64,000 bases of DNA from Cloacibacterium rupense (GCF_014645495.1 NZ_BMLV01000002.1:611191-675190); one strand, 5' to 3'; positions 26,989 to 34,933 are shown, numbered from the stretch's first letter. Translations and numbers: made by a program. Notes: generated by a model from the sequence alone, not told the origin.

Positions 26989-27402
26989 TCAACTAGAATG
27001 GTCTGAAATAATTTTCCAACCGTCTTTGAACTTCTTGAAAATCAAGGTGTAAACTCCATTGGGGGTGTCTTTTTCACGAATTAATTTCCATTTCCCAAAG
27101 ACAAAAGCATAGTCTTCTCCTAATGGTTTTACCGAAATGTCTGAAAATTCTAAAATGCCCATTTTCTCTTTATTAGGATAGGTCTTTTTATAATTATCCA
27201 ATGTTTTTTGCCAACCATAAGTTGGCCCATTAGAGCCTACAAATAGCAGAGCTTCATCTTTCCAATACCCACTCATAAAGGTTTCTAAATCTCCATTGTT
27301 CCAAGCTTTTTGTTGGGTGTAAAGTACATTTAAGATTTCTTTTTCTTGTGAAAAAACAAAAATAGAAAATAATAGTAAAATCGCAGCGATAGCCTTTTTC
27401 AT
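26989..27402 (-). CDS. exported SnoaL/NTF2-like protein
   Basis: 137 residues with a signal peptide (1-19) and a DUF4440/SnoaL-like cone fold: 'QQKAWNNGDLETFMSGYWKDEALLFV', 'YGWQKTLDNYKKTYP', 'DYAFVFGKWKL' and 'YTLIFKKFKDGWKIISDHSS'. The fold is shared by ligand-binding proteins and by isomerases, so no reaction can be named. It is separated from the DUF4476 gene by a terminator. Confidence 0.8.
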   Translation of the reverse strand: MKKAIAAILLLFSIFVFSQEKEILNVLYTQQKAWNNGDLETFMSGYWKDEALLFVGSNGPTYGWQKTLDNYKKTYPNKEKMGILEFSDISVKPLGEDYAFVFGKWKLIREKDTPNGVYTLIFKKFKDGWKIISDHSS

Positions 27403-27420
27403 GATTTTTTTTGTAAAAAT

Positions 27421-27456
27421 AAAAAAAGGAACTGAATTTCAGTCCCTATTTTTTTA
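27421..27456 (-). terminator. intrinsic terminator after the DUF4476 gene
   Basis: A stem of 10 bp with one mismatch (27427-27436 with 27438-27447; the loop needs opening of the top pair) lies between an A run and a T run, so it could act in both directions. Confidence 0.65.
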
Positions 27457-28293
27457 TTATTGCTTTCTAATATAATCATTCAATTGCCTTGCATAGCTTT
27501 CAAAATCAAAAGCATCATACAAATCATAGTAATTGCGCTTGTCTACACAACTCTTATAGGCTGATTTTGCAAATTCTAATCTGTTTTTATCAAAACTAAA
27601 CTCTTTCATAATGGTTTTAATTTGTCTCGTGCTAAAAGCAGTTCTCCTAAGTTGACTCTTTAAAAAATCTAGTTTTCGGTCATCAAAACTTTGCTTTTTT
27701 AAGGCTTGAATAAATGATGAAAACTCCCTGTCATTCATTGTGTTTCCATAAAAATCATTGTTCCCAAATTCATTCGATGGGTCCCAAAAACCTCCATTGT
27801 TATTCCCATATGGGTTGTTCCAGGTGTCATTCCAGATGTCCCCATAATTGTTTCTGAGGCTTTGTGTGCCTAGCAAATACAAACCGTAATTAGAAAAATA
27901 ATCCAAAACCATTCTCGTATTATTCCTAATGTTAATCCTAGTCCTATAAACCAAGAAGTTTCGGTCATAAATAGAAAGGGTTTGGTTGCCAGGATATAAA
28001 TCAAAAAATCTAAATTTCCCCATAGAATTGGTGATTTTTTGTTGGCCAATCTCTATCGTATAATTTCCCATTTCTGGAATTCTTATAAAAACTTCGGCGT
28101 AACCAAAACTGTAAGGGTTATTCCATTGGTAGTTTGGAAACTTTTGCTGCGAATTGCTCCCTCGTAATGCTTCATTGCCTTGAGTTGTTGTGCCTCCCAT
28201 TTCATTTCTTAAGAGCTCACCCGCTTTTCCTGCCTCCTGTGAATAGATGAAAAAGGTAATGAGAACGGTGAAGAGTAAGTAAATTTTTTTCAT
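27457..28293 (-). CDS. exported DUF4476 protein
   Basis: 278 residues: signal peptide (1-18), a beta-sandwich-like part (about 55-125, VFIRIPEMGNYTIEIGQQ...GNQTLSIYDRN), a Gly/Asn-rich linker (NNPYGNNNGGFWDPSNEFGNND) and a C-terminal helical DUF4476 domain (190-278, 'FSSFIQALKKQSFDDRKLDFLKS' to the end). DUF4476 proteins are common in Bacteroidetes and their function is unknown. Monocistronic. Confidence 0.8.
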   Translation of the reverse strand: MKKIYLLFTVLITFFIYSQEAGKAGELLRNEMGGTTTQGNEALRGSNSQQKFPNYQWNNPYSFGYAEVFIRIPEMGNYTIEIGQQKITNSMGKFRFFDLYPGNQTLSIYDRNFLVYRTRINIRNNTRMVLDYFSNYGLYLLGTQSLRNNYGDIWNDTWNNPYGNNNGGFWDPSNEFGNNDFYGNTMNDREFSSFIQALKKQSFDDRKLDFLKSQLRRTAFSTRQIKTIMKEFSFDKNRLEFAKSAYKSCVDKRNYYDLYDAFDFESYARQLNDYIRKQ

Positions 28294-28373
28294 TTTAATT
28301 AAAGTTTTTTGATGGTGTTTTATTCAATCTAATTTAAATGATTCTAATAATATGCCAAACTAAAATTTAATAA

Positions 28374-28418
28374 AACAAAAAAATGCAACGCAAAACCAAA
28401 ACGGCTTTCGTTGCATTT
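28374..28418 (-). terminator. intrinsic terminator after the AraC regulator gene
   Basis: A ten-bp stem (28381-28390 with 28409-28418) with a partly structured 18-base loop is followed by seven T on the minus strand. Its TGCAAC arm resembles the palindrome at 32513-32538. Confidence 0.75.
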
Positions 28419-28526
28419 GTATAAAAAATATGAAAAGTTTAGTAATTGTTCTTGTGTTTTTCTAATACAAAAGTACTGCTTTTAAATGCCTTTTTCTTGT
28501 GAAATATCTGCTAAAAATGGCAATAT

Positions 28527-29405
28527 TTATCGATTTATATGGTTCCTGAATTCTGATGGTGAGGTTTTAGAATTGGCCTTGAAAAATTTGGTGAAATAAG
28601 AGTTGTCCTCAAAACCCAACTGAAAGGATATTTGAGAAATACTAAATTCAGAATTAATGAGTAATCTTTTGGCTTCCAATACAATCCTATTTCTAATAAT
28701 TTCACCCGCTGTTTTCCCAATTACATTTTTGCAAATAAAATTGAGGTAATTGGCAGTAATCGCCAACTTGTCTGCATAGAATTTTGGGTAGTGCTCTGTA
28801 CCGTAATTTTCTTCTAATAATTTTTCAAATCGGTAGATTAAATTCTTTTGATTGGTAATATTTATGTTTTCTTCTGGGTCGTTGATTTCATCTATAATCG
28901 TATAGAATAATTCTAACAAATGAATTCTAAGTAAATTCTCAGAGTTTTTTGATTGGTAATCTGAACTACTCTTTATTTTTGAAAAAATATCATTGAAAAT
29001 AGAATGCTTTTCTTCTGGAATTTCATAATAAGAGACCGACCTATTAAAACTAAATAAAGGCAGTTGATCTACACATTGTGATTTGTTGAGAAATGAACTG
29101 AAAAAATCTGGCTTGAAATTAATCAAACATCCTAATGAGTTTTTATCGGTAATCCTAAGGTCGTGTACCTGACCTGGAGCTAATATATAGATGACAGGGC
29201 CGCCTATCTGGTGCTCTGTAAAGTCAATTTTATGACTGCCAGCTCCTTTTTCTATATACAAAATCTGATAAAATGTATGTCGGTGTGGCTTATGAGGTAA
29301 ATGCTCATCAGTCAATAAATCCTTCAACTCATGAACAACAATTTTTCGTTCAGAATTTTCATTCGTAATCAAATTACATGCATTGTATACCGGGAAATGA
29401 GTCAT
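28527..29405 (-). CDS. AraC-family transcriptional regulator
   Basis: 292 residues. The N-terminal cupin sensor domain has HKPHRHTFYQILYIEKGAG and LAPGQVHDL (about 35-90), and the C-terminal double helix-turn-helix domain spans about 195-290 (YPKFYADKLAITANYLN, then ISQISFQLGFEDNSYFTKFFK), a complete AraC/XylS signature. It lies 13 bases downstream of the thioredoxin gene on the same strand, so it may be the last gene of the sulfur-related operon and its local regulator. The effector is unknown. Confidence 0.92.
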   Translation of the reverse strand: MTHFPVYNACNLITNENSERKIVVHELKDLLTDEHLPHKPHRHTFYQILYIEKGAGSHKIDFTEHQIGGPVIYILAPGQVHDLRITDKNSLGCLINFKPDFFSSFLNKSQCVDQLPLFSFNRSVSYYEIPEEKHSIFNDIFSKIKSSSDYQSKNSENLLRIHLLELFYTIIDEINDPEENINITNQKNLIYRFEKLLEENYGTEHYPKFYADKLAITANYLNFICKNVIGKTAGEIIRNRIVLEAKRLLINSEFSISQISFQLGFEDNSYFTKFFKANSKTSPSEFRNHINR

Positions 29406-29418
29406 TTTTTAGTTCGAA

Positions 29419-29718
29419 TTATTGATGTTCGTTGATTAAATTGACCAAGGTATTCACATCATGTACACCACTTGCTCTCCATAGCATTTCACCTTTTTTG
29501 AATAATGCCAAAGTGGGAACTCCCCTTACTTGGTATTCTGAGGCTATACTTGGATATTGGTCTACATCTATTTTAATGATTCTTGCTCGATCTCCTACTT
29601 GCTCCTTTACTGAAACTAATACCGAAGATTGTACCCTACACGGTTGGCACCAAACGGCAAAAAAATCAATCAAAACTGGGGTCTCTGATTGTATAATTTC
29701 TTGAAATTTTTGTGACAT
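29419..29718 (-). CDS. thioredoxin
   Basis: 99 residues with a thioredoxin fold. The active site is WCQPC at residues 23-27 rather than WCGPC, and the cis-Pro is in GVPTLALF. A Trp-Cys-Gln-Pro-Cys site would have an altered redox potential. The operon position beside rhodanese and YgaP-like genes suggests that it reduces sulfur-carrying proteins, not general thioredoxin work. Start codon chosen at 29718 because the family begins directly before the first strand. Confidence 0.9.
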   Translation of the reverse strand: MSQKFQEIIQSETPVLIDFFAVWCQPCRVQSSVLVSVKEQVGDRARIIKIDVDQYPSIASEYQVRGVPTLALFKKGEMLWRASGVHDVNTLVNLINEHQ

Positions 29719-29724
29719 TGTTCT

Positions 29725-29937
29725 TTATTTTTGATTTTCGGTTTCTTGACTCGAAGACATTGGAACTTCGCAGCTTCCAGAAGCACAACCAAATTTGAAT
29801 ATCCCCATCGCAACAAAATACATTCCGAATGGAATGAGCATCCACATTCTATCCATTACAGATTGAAAAATTGCCCAAATTCCGCCAATTAGATAAATTG
29901 TTCTTCTAATATTCCAATCCCTTAAAAAGTCTTTCAT
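29725..29937 (-). CDS. small two-helix membrane protein
   Basis: 70 residues with two predicted membrane helices (about 12-28 and 32-50) and a short Cys-containing end (KFGCASGSCEVP). The start overlaps the stop of the rhodanese gene by one base (TAATG), so the genes are translationally coupled. The Cys pair and neighbours suggest a link to sulfur transfer at the membrane, but no family was recognised with certainty. Confidence 0.7.
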   Translation of the reverse strand: MKDFLRDWNIRRTIYLIGGIWAIFQSVMDRMWMLIPFGMYFVAMGIFKFGCASGSCEVPMSSSQETENQK

Positions 29938-30248
29938 TATGATAATTTTGATTGTAAACTGCTCCAGCCTCCGCCATTGTATACTTCCGTAAAACCGCTA
30001 TTCTGCAATATGCTTTTCGCAGCTGCACTCCTAGCTCCACTGGCACAACAGGTAATCACGGGCTTGTTTTTCTTAATCTTTCCTAAATTTTGATTCAAAC
30101 TCTGCAATGGAATATTTTTTGAACCTTTAATATGACCTCCGTTATATTCTGCCGGCGTTCTTACATCAATTATCTGAGCACCATTTTTTACCAATTCTGC
30201 ATAATCTACACTTGTTCCTCCGAACAAGTTCTTTAAAAATCCTAACAT
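29937..30248 (-). CDS. single-domain rhodanese
   Basis: 103-residue rhodanese with the 'IIDVRTPAEYNGGHIKGSKNIPL' CH2A region and the active loop CCASGARS (C68 is the loop cysteine, preceded by C67). It carries sulfane sulfur as a persulfide. It lies between the DUF6132-like and two-helix membrane genes with three-base and one-base junctions, so it is part of a tight operon. Confidence 0.93.
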   Translation of the reverse strand: MLGFLKNLFGGTSVDYAELVKNGAQIIDVRTPAEYNGGHIKGSKNIPLQSLNQNLGKIKKNKPVITCCASGARSAAAKSILQNSGFTEVYNGGGWSSLQSKLS

Positions 30249-30251
30249 AAC

Positions 30252-30455
30252 TTATTTGTTTTCTTTATTTTTTTGAAATGATGAAAATATCAAATACCCC
30301 ATCACCATTCCGTAAACTGAACTATTGATGGGCTTTGACGTGATAGAGCAACTCCCCGTACTACACCCAATAAAATGGTAATAAGCGTAGCCTAGAATGC
30401 CTCCAACGAAAATGCCTATAAGGCTTATTTTATACTTTTTAATGAAGTCTTTCAT
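30252..30455 (-). CDS. DUF6132-like small membrane protein
   Basis: 67 residues with two helices flanking 'FIGCSTGSCSITSKP'. The Cys-x-Thr-Gly-x-Cys loop resembles that of the 70-aa neighbour (GCASGSCEV). The family assignment is from memory. It overlaps the YgaP-like gene by four bases (ATGA). Confidence 0.7.
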   Translation of the reverse strand: MKDFIKKYKISLIGIFVGGILGYAYYHFIGCSTGSCSITSKPINSSVYGMVMGYLIFSSFQKNKENK

Positions 30456-30658
30456 ATTTTTCTTTTACAAGTGTTTATCCCAAATAACGTATATAAAGGA
30501 CAAAAACTAATAATACTCGTTAATAAAAATACTGCCGCTATTGCTAATAAAACAACGGAAAGGGTTCCTGTAATGCTTCCTGAATAGTATAAGTATCCAA
30601 TTACTACTGCGATGATAATGCGGATGATTTTGTCTATACCGCCCATGTTTGCTTTCAT
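30452..30658 (-). CDS. YgaP-type DUF2892 membrane protein
   Basis: 68 residues matching DUF2892: 'NMGGIDKIIRIIIAVVIGYLYY', a second helix (TGTLSVVLLAIAAVFLLTSI) and 'FCPLYTLFGINTCK'. In E. coli this unit is fused to a rhodanese in YgaP; here the two parts are separate genes two positions apart, which supports a joint role in moving sulfane sulfur at the membrane. Confidence 0.88.
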   Translation of the reverse strand: MKANMGGIDKIIRIIIAVVIGYLYYSGSITGTLSVVLLAIAAVFLLTSIISFCPLYTLFGINTCKRKI

Positions 30659-30690
30659 ATTTTTTATTTTTATGGTGATTGTTTTCTTTT

Positions 30691-31272
30691 TTATCTCTTA
30701 CTAAAATTGATGAAAACTTCTGTATTTTCCCTCGGCTTGATGCTATTGTAACACCGTTCTAAGGTTCTTATTTCAAATTTTTCATTAAATAGACTTCGAT
30801 ACTCTTCTTCTGTTCCTCCAAAAGGGGGAGTAGTCCCTTCAAAATCTCTATCGAATAGTAATCCTACAATTTTGCCGTTTTCTGCTAGCAATTCATGCAT
30901 TTTTTTGACATATTCTCTCCTCAATTTCGGGTCTAATGCACAGAAAAAAGTTTGCTCTACAATGAGGTCATATTTTCCATGATGTGCAAAAAAATCCCCA
31001 CAGATAATCTCAACTTCATCTTCTGAAAATTTCTTAGAAATTAATTCACAAGCCTTGGGTGAAATGTCTAATAACGTAATATCCTTGAAGCCTTCCTTCA
31101 ATAACAATTCTGCTTCGTGTGCATTTCCACATCCCGGAATTAGAATTTTAAGGCCTTTATTTTCTACTTGTAAAAAATATTCCGAAATTGCAGTAGAGGC
31201 ACTTCCTATATCCCAACCAATTTGGGAGTTTTCCCATTTGTTATTCCAATATTCTTGATCGAAATTTCTCAA
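30691..31272 (-). CDS. thiopurine-methyltransferase-like SAM methyltransferase
   Basis: 193 residues of the TPMT family. The start is typical (YWNNKWENSQIGWDIG), the SAM site is 'ILIPGCGNAHEAELL' (about 43-57), then 'ITLLDISPKACELISKKF', 'ICGDFF' and 'YDLIVEQTFFCALDP'. Bacterial members methylate thiols, hydrogen sulfide, selenium or tellurium species. Its position as the first gene of a sulfur operon fits thiol or sulfide methylation. The 430-base region upstream contains a candidate Crp/Fnr site and an 11-bp tandem repeat. Confidence 0.88.
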   Translation of the reverse strand: MRNFDQEYWNNKWENSQIGWDIGSASTAISEYFLQVENKGLKILIPGCGNAHEAELLLKEGFKDITLLDISPKACELISKKFSEDEVEIICGDFFAHHGKYDLIVEQTFFCALDPKLRREYVKKMHELLAENGKIVGLLFDRDFEGTTPPFGGTEEEYRSLFNEKFEIRTLERCYNSIKPRENTEVFINFSKR

Positions 31273-31475
31273 AATAAATGTCTTTTAAGGATGGTAATTG
31301 TTTTTTAAAGAACTTCTAAAACATTAATTCTATGCAATTTACAAAAAAATAAAACATCTTTTTCTCTTAATAGATTTTTCTAATTATGTTTCCCGTCAAT
31401 CTTTCATTTTGTGGTAATAATTATAGAAATCATCTATTTTCAGATACAAAAATCGGATTTAATATTGATAGTTTT

Positions 31476-31491
31476 TGTAACAAAAATTACA
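31476..31491. promoter_or_regulatory. candidate Crp/Fnr-type operator
   Basis: TGTAA-CAAAAA-TTACA has the half-site spacing of CRP-family operators (N6 between five-base half-sites). The 17 bases GTAACAAAAATTACATA (31477-31493) are identical to 34046-34062, upstream of the MBL gene, and a Crp/Fnr regulator gene lies in the same cluster. It is about 200 bases upstream of the methyltransferase start, so a distant promoter or an activator role is possible. Confidence 0.5.
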
Positions 31492-31605
31492 TAGTGCAAT
31501 AGATAAAGCTTATATTGACTTAAAAAGGCTTTCAATGAAAACAATAGGATTTATACTTTGCTCTTTTTCATAATTAAAAACGAATATATTTTAAGAAAAA
31601 CCATT

Positions 31606-31660
31606 AGCATAGTTGAAGTATAGTTAAAGTATAGTTGAAGTATAGATAAAGCATAGATAG
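31606..31660. repeat. five tandem 11-bp repeats
   Basis: Five units of the form AG(T/C)ATAG(T/A)T(G/A)A follow one another without gaps (31606, 31617, 31628, 31639, 31650), four of them differing from a consensus by one or two bases. The period is close to one DNA helical turn. Confidence 0.85.
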
Positions 31661-31700
31661 TGTATGAAAAAGGCATATATGTTCTATACTTTTTGCATGG

Positions 31701-32492
31701 CTATTTCAAGAATGTTTCTTTCGCAATAATATAGATTCCCATAACCAAAACAAACCATCCAAAGGCAGGCTTCAGCTTCCTTCCATTGATTTTTTTAGAT
31801 AAATACAACCCTAAAAAGATTCCAAAAACAGAGAGTGAGGTGAAAATCATAAGAAAACCCCAATCTACCACCACTTTATCCAGCGTTAAGAAAAACCCTA
31901 ACAAAGAATTCATCGCAATGATAAAAAGAGAGGAAGCTATGGCCTCTTTCATTTCCATTCCTAGCAGCATTACCAGTGCTGGTACTATAAGAAAGCCACC
32001 TCCCGCACCTACCAGCCCTGTTAATATACCTACCAATAACCCTTGTGAAATGAGCAAGGTATAGTTGGGCTCTTGTGTTTTCTTCAGAGGAGTGTCATTT
32101 GTCTTTTTAATCATTTTGTATGATGATACCAACATCAGAATGGCAAAAAGGATTAGAAGAAAGGTGTTTTTGGTTAGAATAAATTCCCCCCTTTGAATAA
32201 TGTATTCTGGTAAATGAGGAACCACCAATCTCCTCGAAAAAATAATTCCTATTATAGAGGGTATCCCAAATAATAATGAGGTCCGGAAGTCAATCTTTCT
32301 TTGCTTTATATATCCTGCAGAACCTACCAAGCTGGTAGAGCCTACTACAAACATAGAGAAAGAAGTGGCGGTAACCGCATCTAAATGAAATAGATAAACA
32401 AAAATAGGAACGGTCAATATACTGCCACCACCCCCAATTAATCCTAAGATTAATCCGATGATAATTGCAAAAAAGTAACCGATGATTTCCAT
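31701..32492 (-). CDS. TauE/SafE family sulfite-exporter-like permease (copy 1)
   Basis: 263 residues from the ATG at 32492; this start aligns with the paralogue at 34105-34893 (MEIIGYFFAIIIG against MEFIGYIFAIIIG), whereas the longer frame to 32534 would run through a palindrome. Eight helices, the two family repeats with 'GLIGGGGSILTVP' and 'GLVGAGGGFLIVPALV'. TauE/SafE proteins export sulfite or sulfonate-derived anions across the inner membrane. It follows the MBL-rhodanese gene, whose product would generate sulfite from persulfide. Confidence 0.92.
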   Translation of the reverse strand: MEIIGYFFAIIIGLILGLIGGGGSILTVPIFVYLFHLDAVTATSFSMFVVGSTSLVGSAGYIKQRKIDFRTSLLFGIPSIIGIIFSRRLVVPHLPEYIIQRGEFILTKNTFLLILFAILMLVSSYKMIKKTNDTPLKKTQEPNYTLLISQGLLVGILTGLVGAGGGFLIVPALVMLLGMEMKEAIASSLFIIAMNSLLGFFLTLDKVVVDWGFLMIFTSLSVFGIFLGLYLSKKINGRKLKPAFGWFVLVMGIYIIAKETFLK

Positions 32493-32512
32493 TTGTAAAT
32501 ACGATTGAAAAC

Positions 32513-32538
32513 AAAAATGCAACACGTGTTGCATTTTT
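32513..32538 (-). terminator. perfect 26-bp palindrome, probable terminator after the MBL-rhodanese gene
   Basis: Thirteen bases on each side are perfectly complementary (centre between 32525 and 32526, ACGT as a loop), beginning 23 bases after the MBL-rhodanese stop and ending in TTTTT then GTTTT on the minus strand. It could also be an operator for the TauE gene, which starts 21 bases further on. Confidence 0.6.
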
Positions 32539-32560
32539 ATTATGGTAAGTAATTAATATC

Positions 32561-33976
32561 TTAAGAAGTGAAGGTTTTACTTTGGCAAACAAAATTGGTA
32601 GTAGATACTTTACCAGTTTTTGAAATTCCTGCAAATCCTCCTTCTACTTCTGTGAAATTTCTATAACCTCTAGCTTGTAATATACTAGCGGCAATCATAC
32701 TTCTGTATCCGCCAGCACAATGTAAGAAAAAATGCTGGTTATTATCCAATCCATTTACCCAATCATTGATATAGGCTAAAGGTTTGTTGTATGCATCTTC
32801 TACGTGTTCAGCAGCGTATTCTCCATCTTTTCTTACGTCTATAACTACGTCATCTTTGTGATGTAGAGCAGCAAATTCTTCTGGAGTAATTCTTTTCACG
32901 GTGTCTATTTCTTTTCCTGAGTTTTTCCAAGCTTCTACGCCCCCTTTTAGAAATCCTAAAACATGATCAAATCCTACTCTAGAAAGTCGGGTGATTACTT
33001 CTTCTTCTGTTCCTTCATCAGAAACCAATAAAATAGGTTGTTTTACGTCTACAATCATCGTTCCTACCCATGGTGCAAAATCGCCTTTAAGGCCGATATT
33101 GATTGATTGAGGAACAAAACCTTTGTGAAAATCTGCTGCACTTCTAGTGTCTAAAATAAGTGCTCCAGTTTCTTCGGCTGCCGTTTCGAAATCTTCTACA
33201 GAAAGAGGATTATTTCCTTTTTTCATCACATCTTCAAAACTTTCGTAACCGCCTTTGTTCATCGCTACGTTCATTCCAAAGTATTTCGGAGGAGCTGTTA
33301 GGCCATCTAAAACTGCTGCTATAAAGTTTTCTTTAGAACTTTGTTTAAGCGCATAGTTGGTTTGCTTCTGGTTTCCAAGAGTGTCTACTGTTTCTTTTTG
33401 CATATTTTTACCGCAAGCAGAGCCCGCACCGTGTGCTGGGTAAACAGTAATGTCGTCAGGTAAAGGTAAGATTTTATTGTACAGAGAATCATATAATAGG
33501 CCTGCTAATTCTTCTTGGGTAAGATTGGCAGCTTTCTGTGCAAGGTCAGGTCTACCTACATCTCCCAAAAATAGAGTGTCTCCAGAGAAAATGGCATTTT
33601 CTTTTCCGTTTTCATCTATTAATAAAAAAGTAGAACTTTCCATGGTGTGACCAGGGGTATGTAAAACCTTTATCTTTACTTTTCCTATTTCGAAAATTTG
33701 ATTGTCTTCTGCAATGATTGCATCGAATGAGGGTTGGGCAGTTGGTCCGTAAATAATTGGGGCTCCAGTTTTTTTTGAAAGGTCTATATGCCCAGAAACA
33801 AAATCTGCATGAAAGTGAGTCTCAAAAATATATTTTAGTTTTACTTGATCTTTCTCTAATCTGTCTATATATGGTTGTATTTCTCTCAAAGGGTCTACAA
33901 TAGCAGCTTCACCATCAGATACAATATAATATGCACCTTGGGCGAGACATCCGGTATAAATTTGTTCTATTTTCAT
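32561..33976 (-). CDS. MBL-fold persulfide-dioxygenase-like protein with two rhodanese domains
   Basis: 471 residues from the ATG at 33976; an upstream ATG at 34018 lies outside the family homology. The metallo-beta-lactamase domain (1-250) has THFHADF with H54, H56 and D58 and H63, HTPGHT near 115 and FSGDTLF near 133, as in ETHE1/BLH-type persulfide dioxygenases. Rhodanese 1 (about 265-360) has DEGTEEE at the active loop and no Cys, so it is structural; rhodanese 2 (about 370-455) has HCAGGYRS with a Cys near 420 and is likely active. It oxidises glutathione or low-molecular persulfide to sulfite, which the adjacent permeases could export. Confidence 0.92.
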   Translation of the reverse strand: MKIEQIYTGCLAQGAYYIVSDGEAAIVDPLREIQPYIDRLEKDQVKLKYIFETHFHADFVSGHIDLSKKTGAPIIYGPTAQPSFDAIIAEDNQIFEIGKVKIKVLHTPGHTMESSTFLLIDENGKENAIFSGDTLFLGDVGRPDLAQKAANLTQEELAGLLYDSLYNKILPLPDDITVYPAHGAGSACGKNMQKETVDTLGNQKQTNYALKQSSKENFIAAVLDGLTAPPKYFGMNVAMNKGGYESFEDVMKKGNNPLSVEDFETAAEETGALILDTRSAADFHKGFVPQSINIGLKGDFAPWVGTMIVDVKQPILLVSDEGTEEEVITRLSRVGFDHVLGFLKGGVEAWKNSGKEIDTVKRITPEEFAALHHKDDVVIDVRKDGEYAAEHVEDAYNKPLAYINDWVNGLDNNQHFFLHCAGGYRSMIAASILQARGYRNFTEVEGGFAGISKTGKVSTTNFVCQSKTFTS

Positions 33977-34044
33977 AATTTTTAAATTTTTATTATTAAG
34001 TGTTTTTGTGTGATGCAAAATTGTGAAAGTTTGCCATAGATTTC

Positions 34045-34060
34045 AGTAACAAAAATTACA
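34045..34060. promoter_or_regulatory. candidate Crp/Fnr-type operator
   Basis: AGTAA-CAAAAA-TTACA is identical over 17 bases (34046-34062) to the site at 31477-31493. It is 69-84 bases upstream of the MBL-rhodanese start, a normal position for activation, and is followed by a small inverted repeat, ATAGAC-GCG-GTCTAT (34066-34080). Confidence 0.55.
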
Positions 34061-34104
34061 TAAATGATAGACGCGGTCTATATCAATTTTCTATACTAAA
34101 TTTA

Positions 34105-34893
34105 TTATAAGAATAATTCTTTCAAAACAGTAATTAGTCCAATCATAAGAATAAACCAACCAAATATTGGTTTCAATTGATTGCTATTTATTCTTTTGGA
34201 AATTAAAATTCCAATGAAAATCCCTAAAATGGACAAAGAAGTAAATCCTAATAAGAAATCCCAATCAATTTTTGTAGTATTTTGAGCGATTAAAAAGCCA
34301 ATTAAAGAGTTTAATGAAATAATGAATAATGATGTGGCTACCGCTTCTTTCATTTTTTTGCCTTGTAAAAGAACAAGTGCAGGAACAATTAAAAACCCTC
34401 CACCAAAGCCAATTAATCCTGTAAGAATTCCGACCATTAATCCTTGAGAAACCAGCAAAGTGAAGTTTGGTTCTATTGTATTTTTTAAGTATTTTCTATC
34501 TGTTTTTTTTATCATTTTGTAGGCTGAAATTAGCATTAAAACAGCAAAAATGATGAGTAAAAATGTGTGTTTGGTAATAGTGATTCCGAAATCATTAATA
34601 ATAATATTTGGTAAATTGGGGATTACCAAACTTCTAGAAAATAAAACACCAAAAATAGATGGAATTCCAAAGATGAAAGCGGTTTTATAATCAATTAATC
34701 TCTTTATAGAATAATTGATAGAACCAATACTGCTAGACACGCCCACCACAAAAAGTGATAATGCAGTAGCAGTGATGGCATCAAGATGAAATAAATATAC
34801 AAAAACTGGTACCGTAAGGATGCTTCCACCACCACCTATTAGTCCTAGGATTATGCCAATAATTATAGCGAAAATGTATCCTATAAATTCCAT
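34105..34893 (-). CDS. TauE/SafE family sulfite-exporter-like permease (copy 2)
   Basis: 262 residues, a close paralogue of the protein at 31701-32492 throughout (GLIGGGGSILTVPVFVYLFHLDAITATALSLF; GLIGFGGGFLIVPALVLL). The start ATG is five bases from a TTTACA-ATGA-TGTAAA palindrome (34897-34912). It lies 40 bases downstream of the Crp/Fnr gene and upstream of the MBL-rhodanese gene, which is therefore flanked by both permeases, the layout of a sulfide-persulfide detoxification cluster. Confidence 0.92.
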   Translation of the reverse strand: MEFIGYIFAIIIGIILGLIGGGGSILTVPVFVYLFHLDAITATALSLFVVGVSSSIGSINYSIKRLIDYKTAFIFGIPSIFGVLFSRSLVIPNLPNIIINDFGITITKHTFLLIIFAVLMLISAYKMIKKTDRKYLKNTIEPNFTLLVSQGLMVGILTGLIGFGGGFLIVPALVLLQGKKMKEAVATSLFIISLNSLIGFLIAQNTTKIDWDFLLGFTSLSILGIFIGILISKRINSNQLKPIFGWFILMIGLITVLKELFL

Positions 34894-34896
34894 GTT

Positions 34897-34912
34897 TTTA
34901 CAATGATGTAAA
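34897..34912. promoter_or_regulatory. palindrome at the start of TauE copy 2
   Basis: The arms TTTACA and TGTAAA are separated by four bases and the site ends four bases before the start codon, a position suited to repression. It shares the TGTAA/TTACA elements with the other two candidate sites but has an everted arrangement, so the same protein need not bind it. Confidence 0.35.
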
Positions 34913-34933
34913 TCTGAAAATTTTCTAAAAAAA

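Larger units (their letters stand above)
31273..31700. other. long intergenic region upstream of the methyltransferase operon
   Basis: 428 bases without a gene. It contains the palindromic site at 31476-31491, shared with the region upstream of the MBL-rhodanese gene, and five 11-bp repeats at 31606-31660. No open frame, tRNA or promoter pair of the TTTG/TAnnTTTG type was found in the stretch nearest the operon. Confidence 0.6.

Noticed and set aside
31606-31660. CRISPR array
   Set aside because: The repeats are 11 bases and contiguous with no spacers; no cas genes are present.
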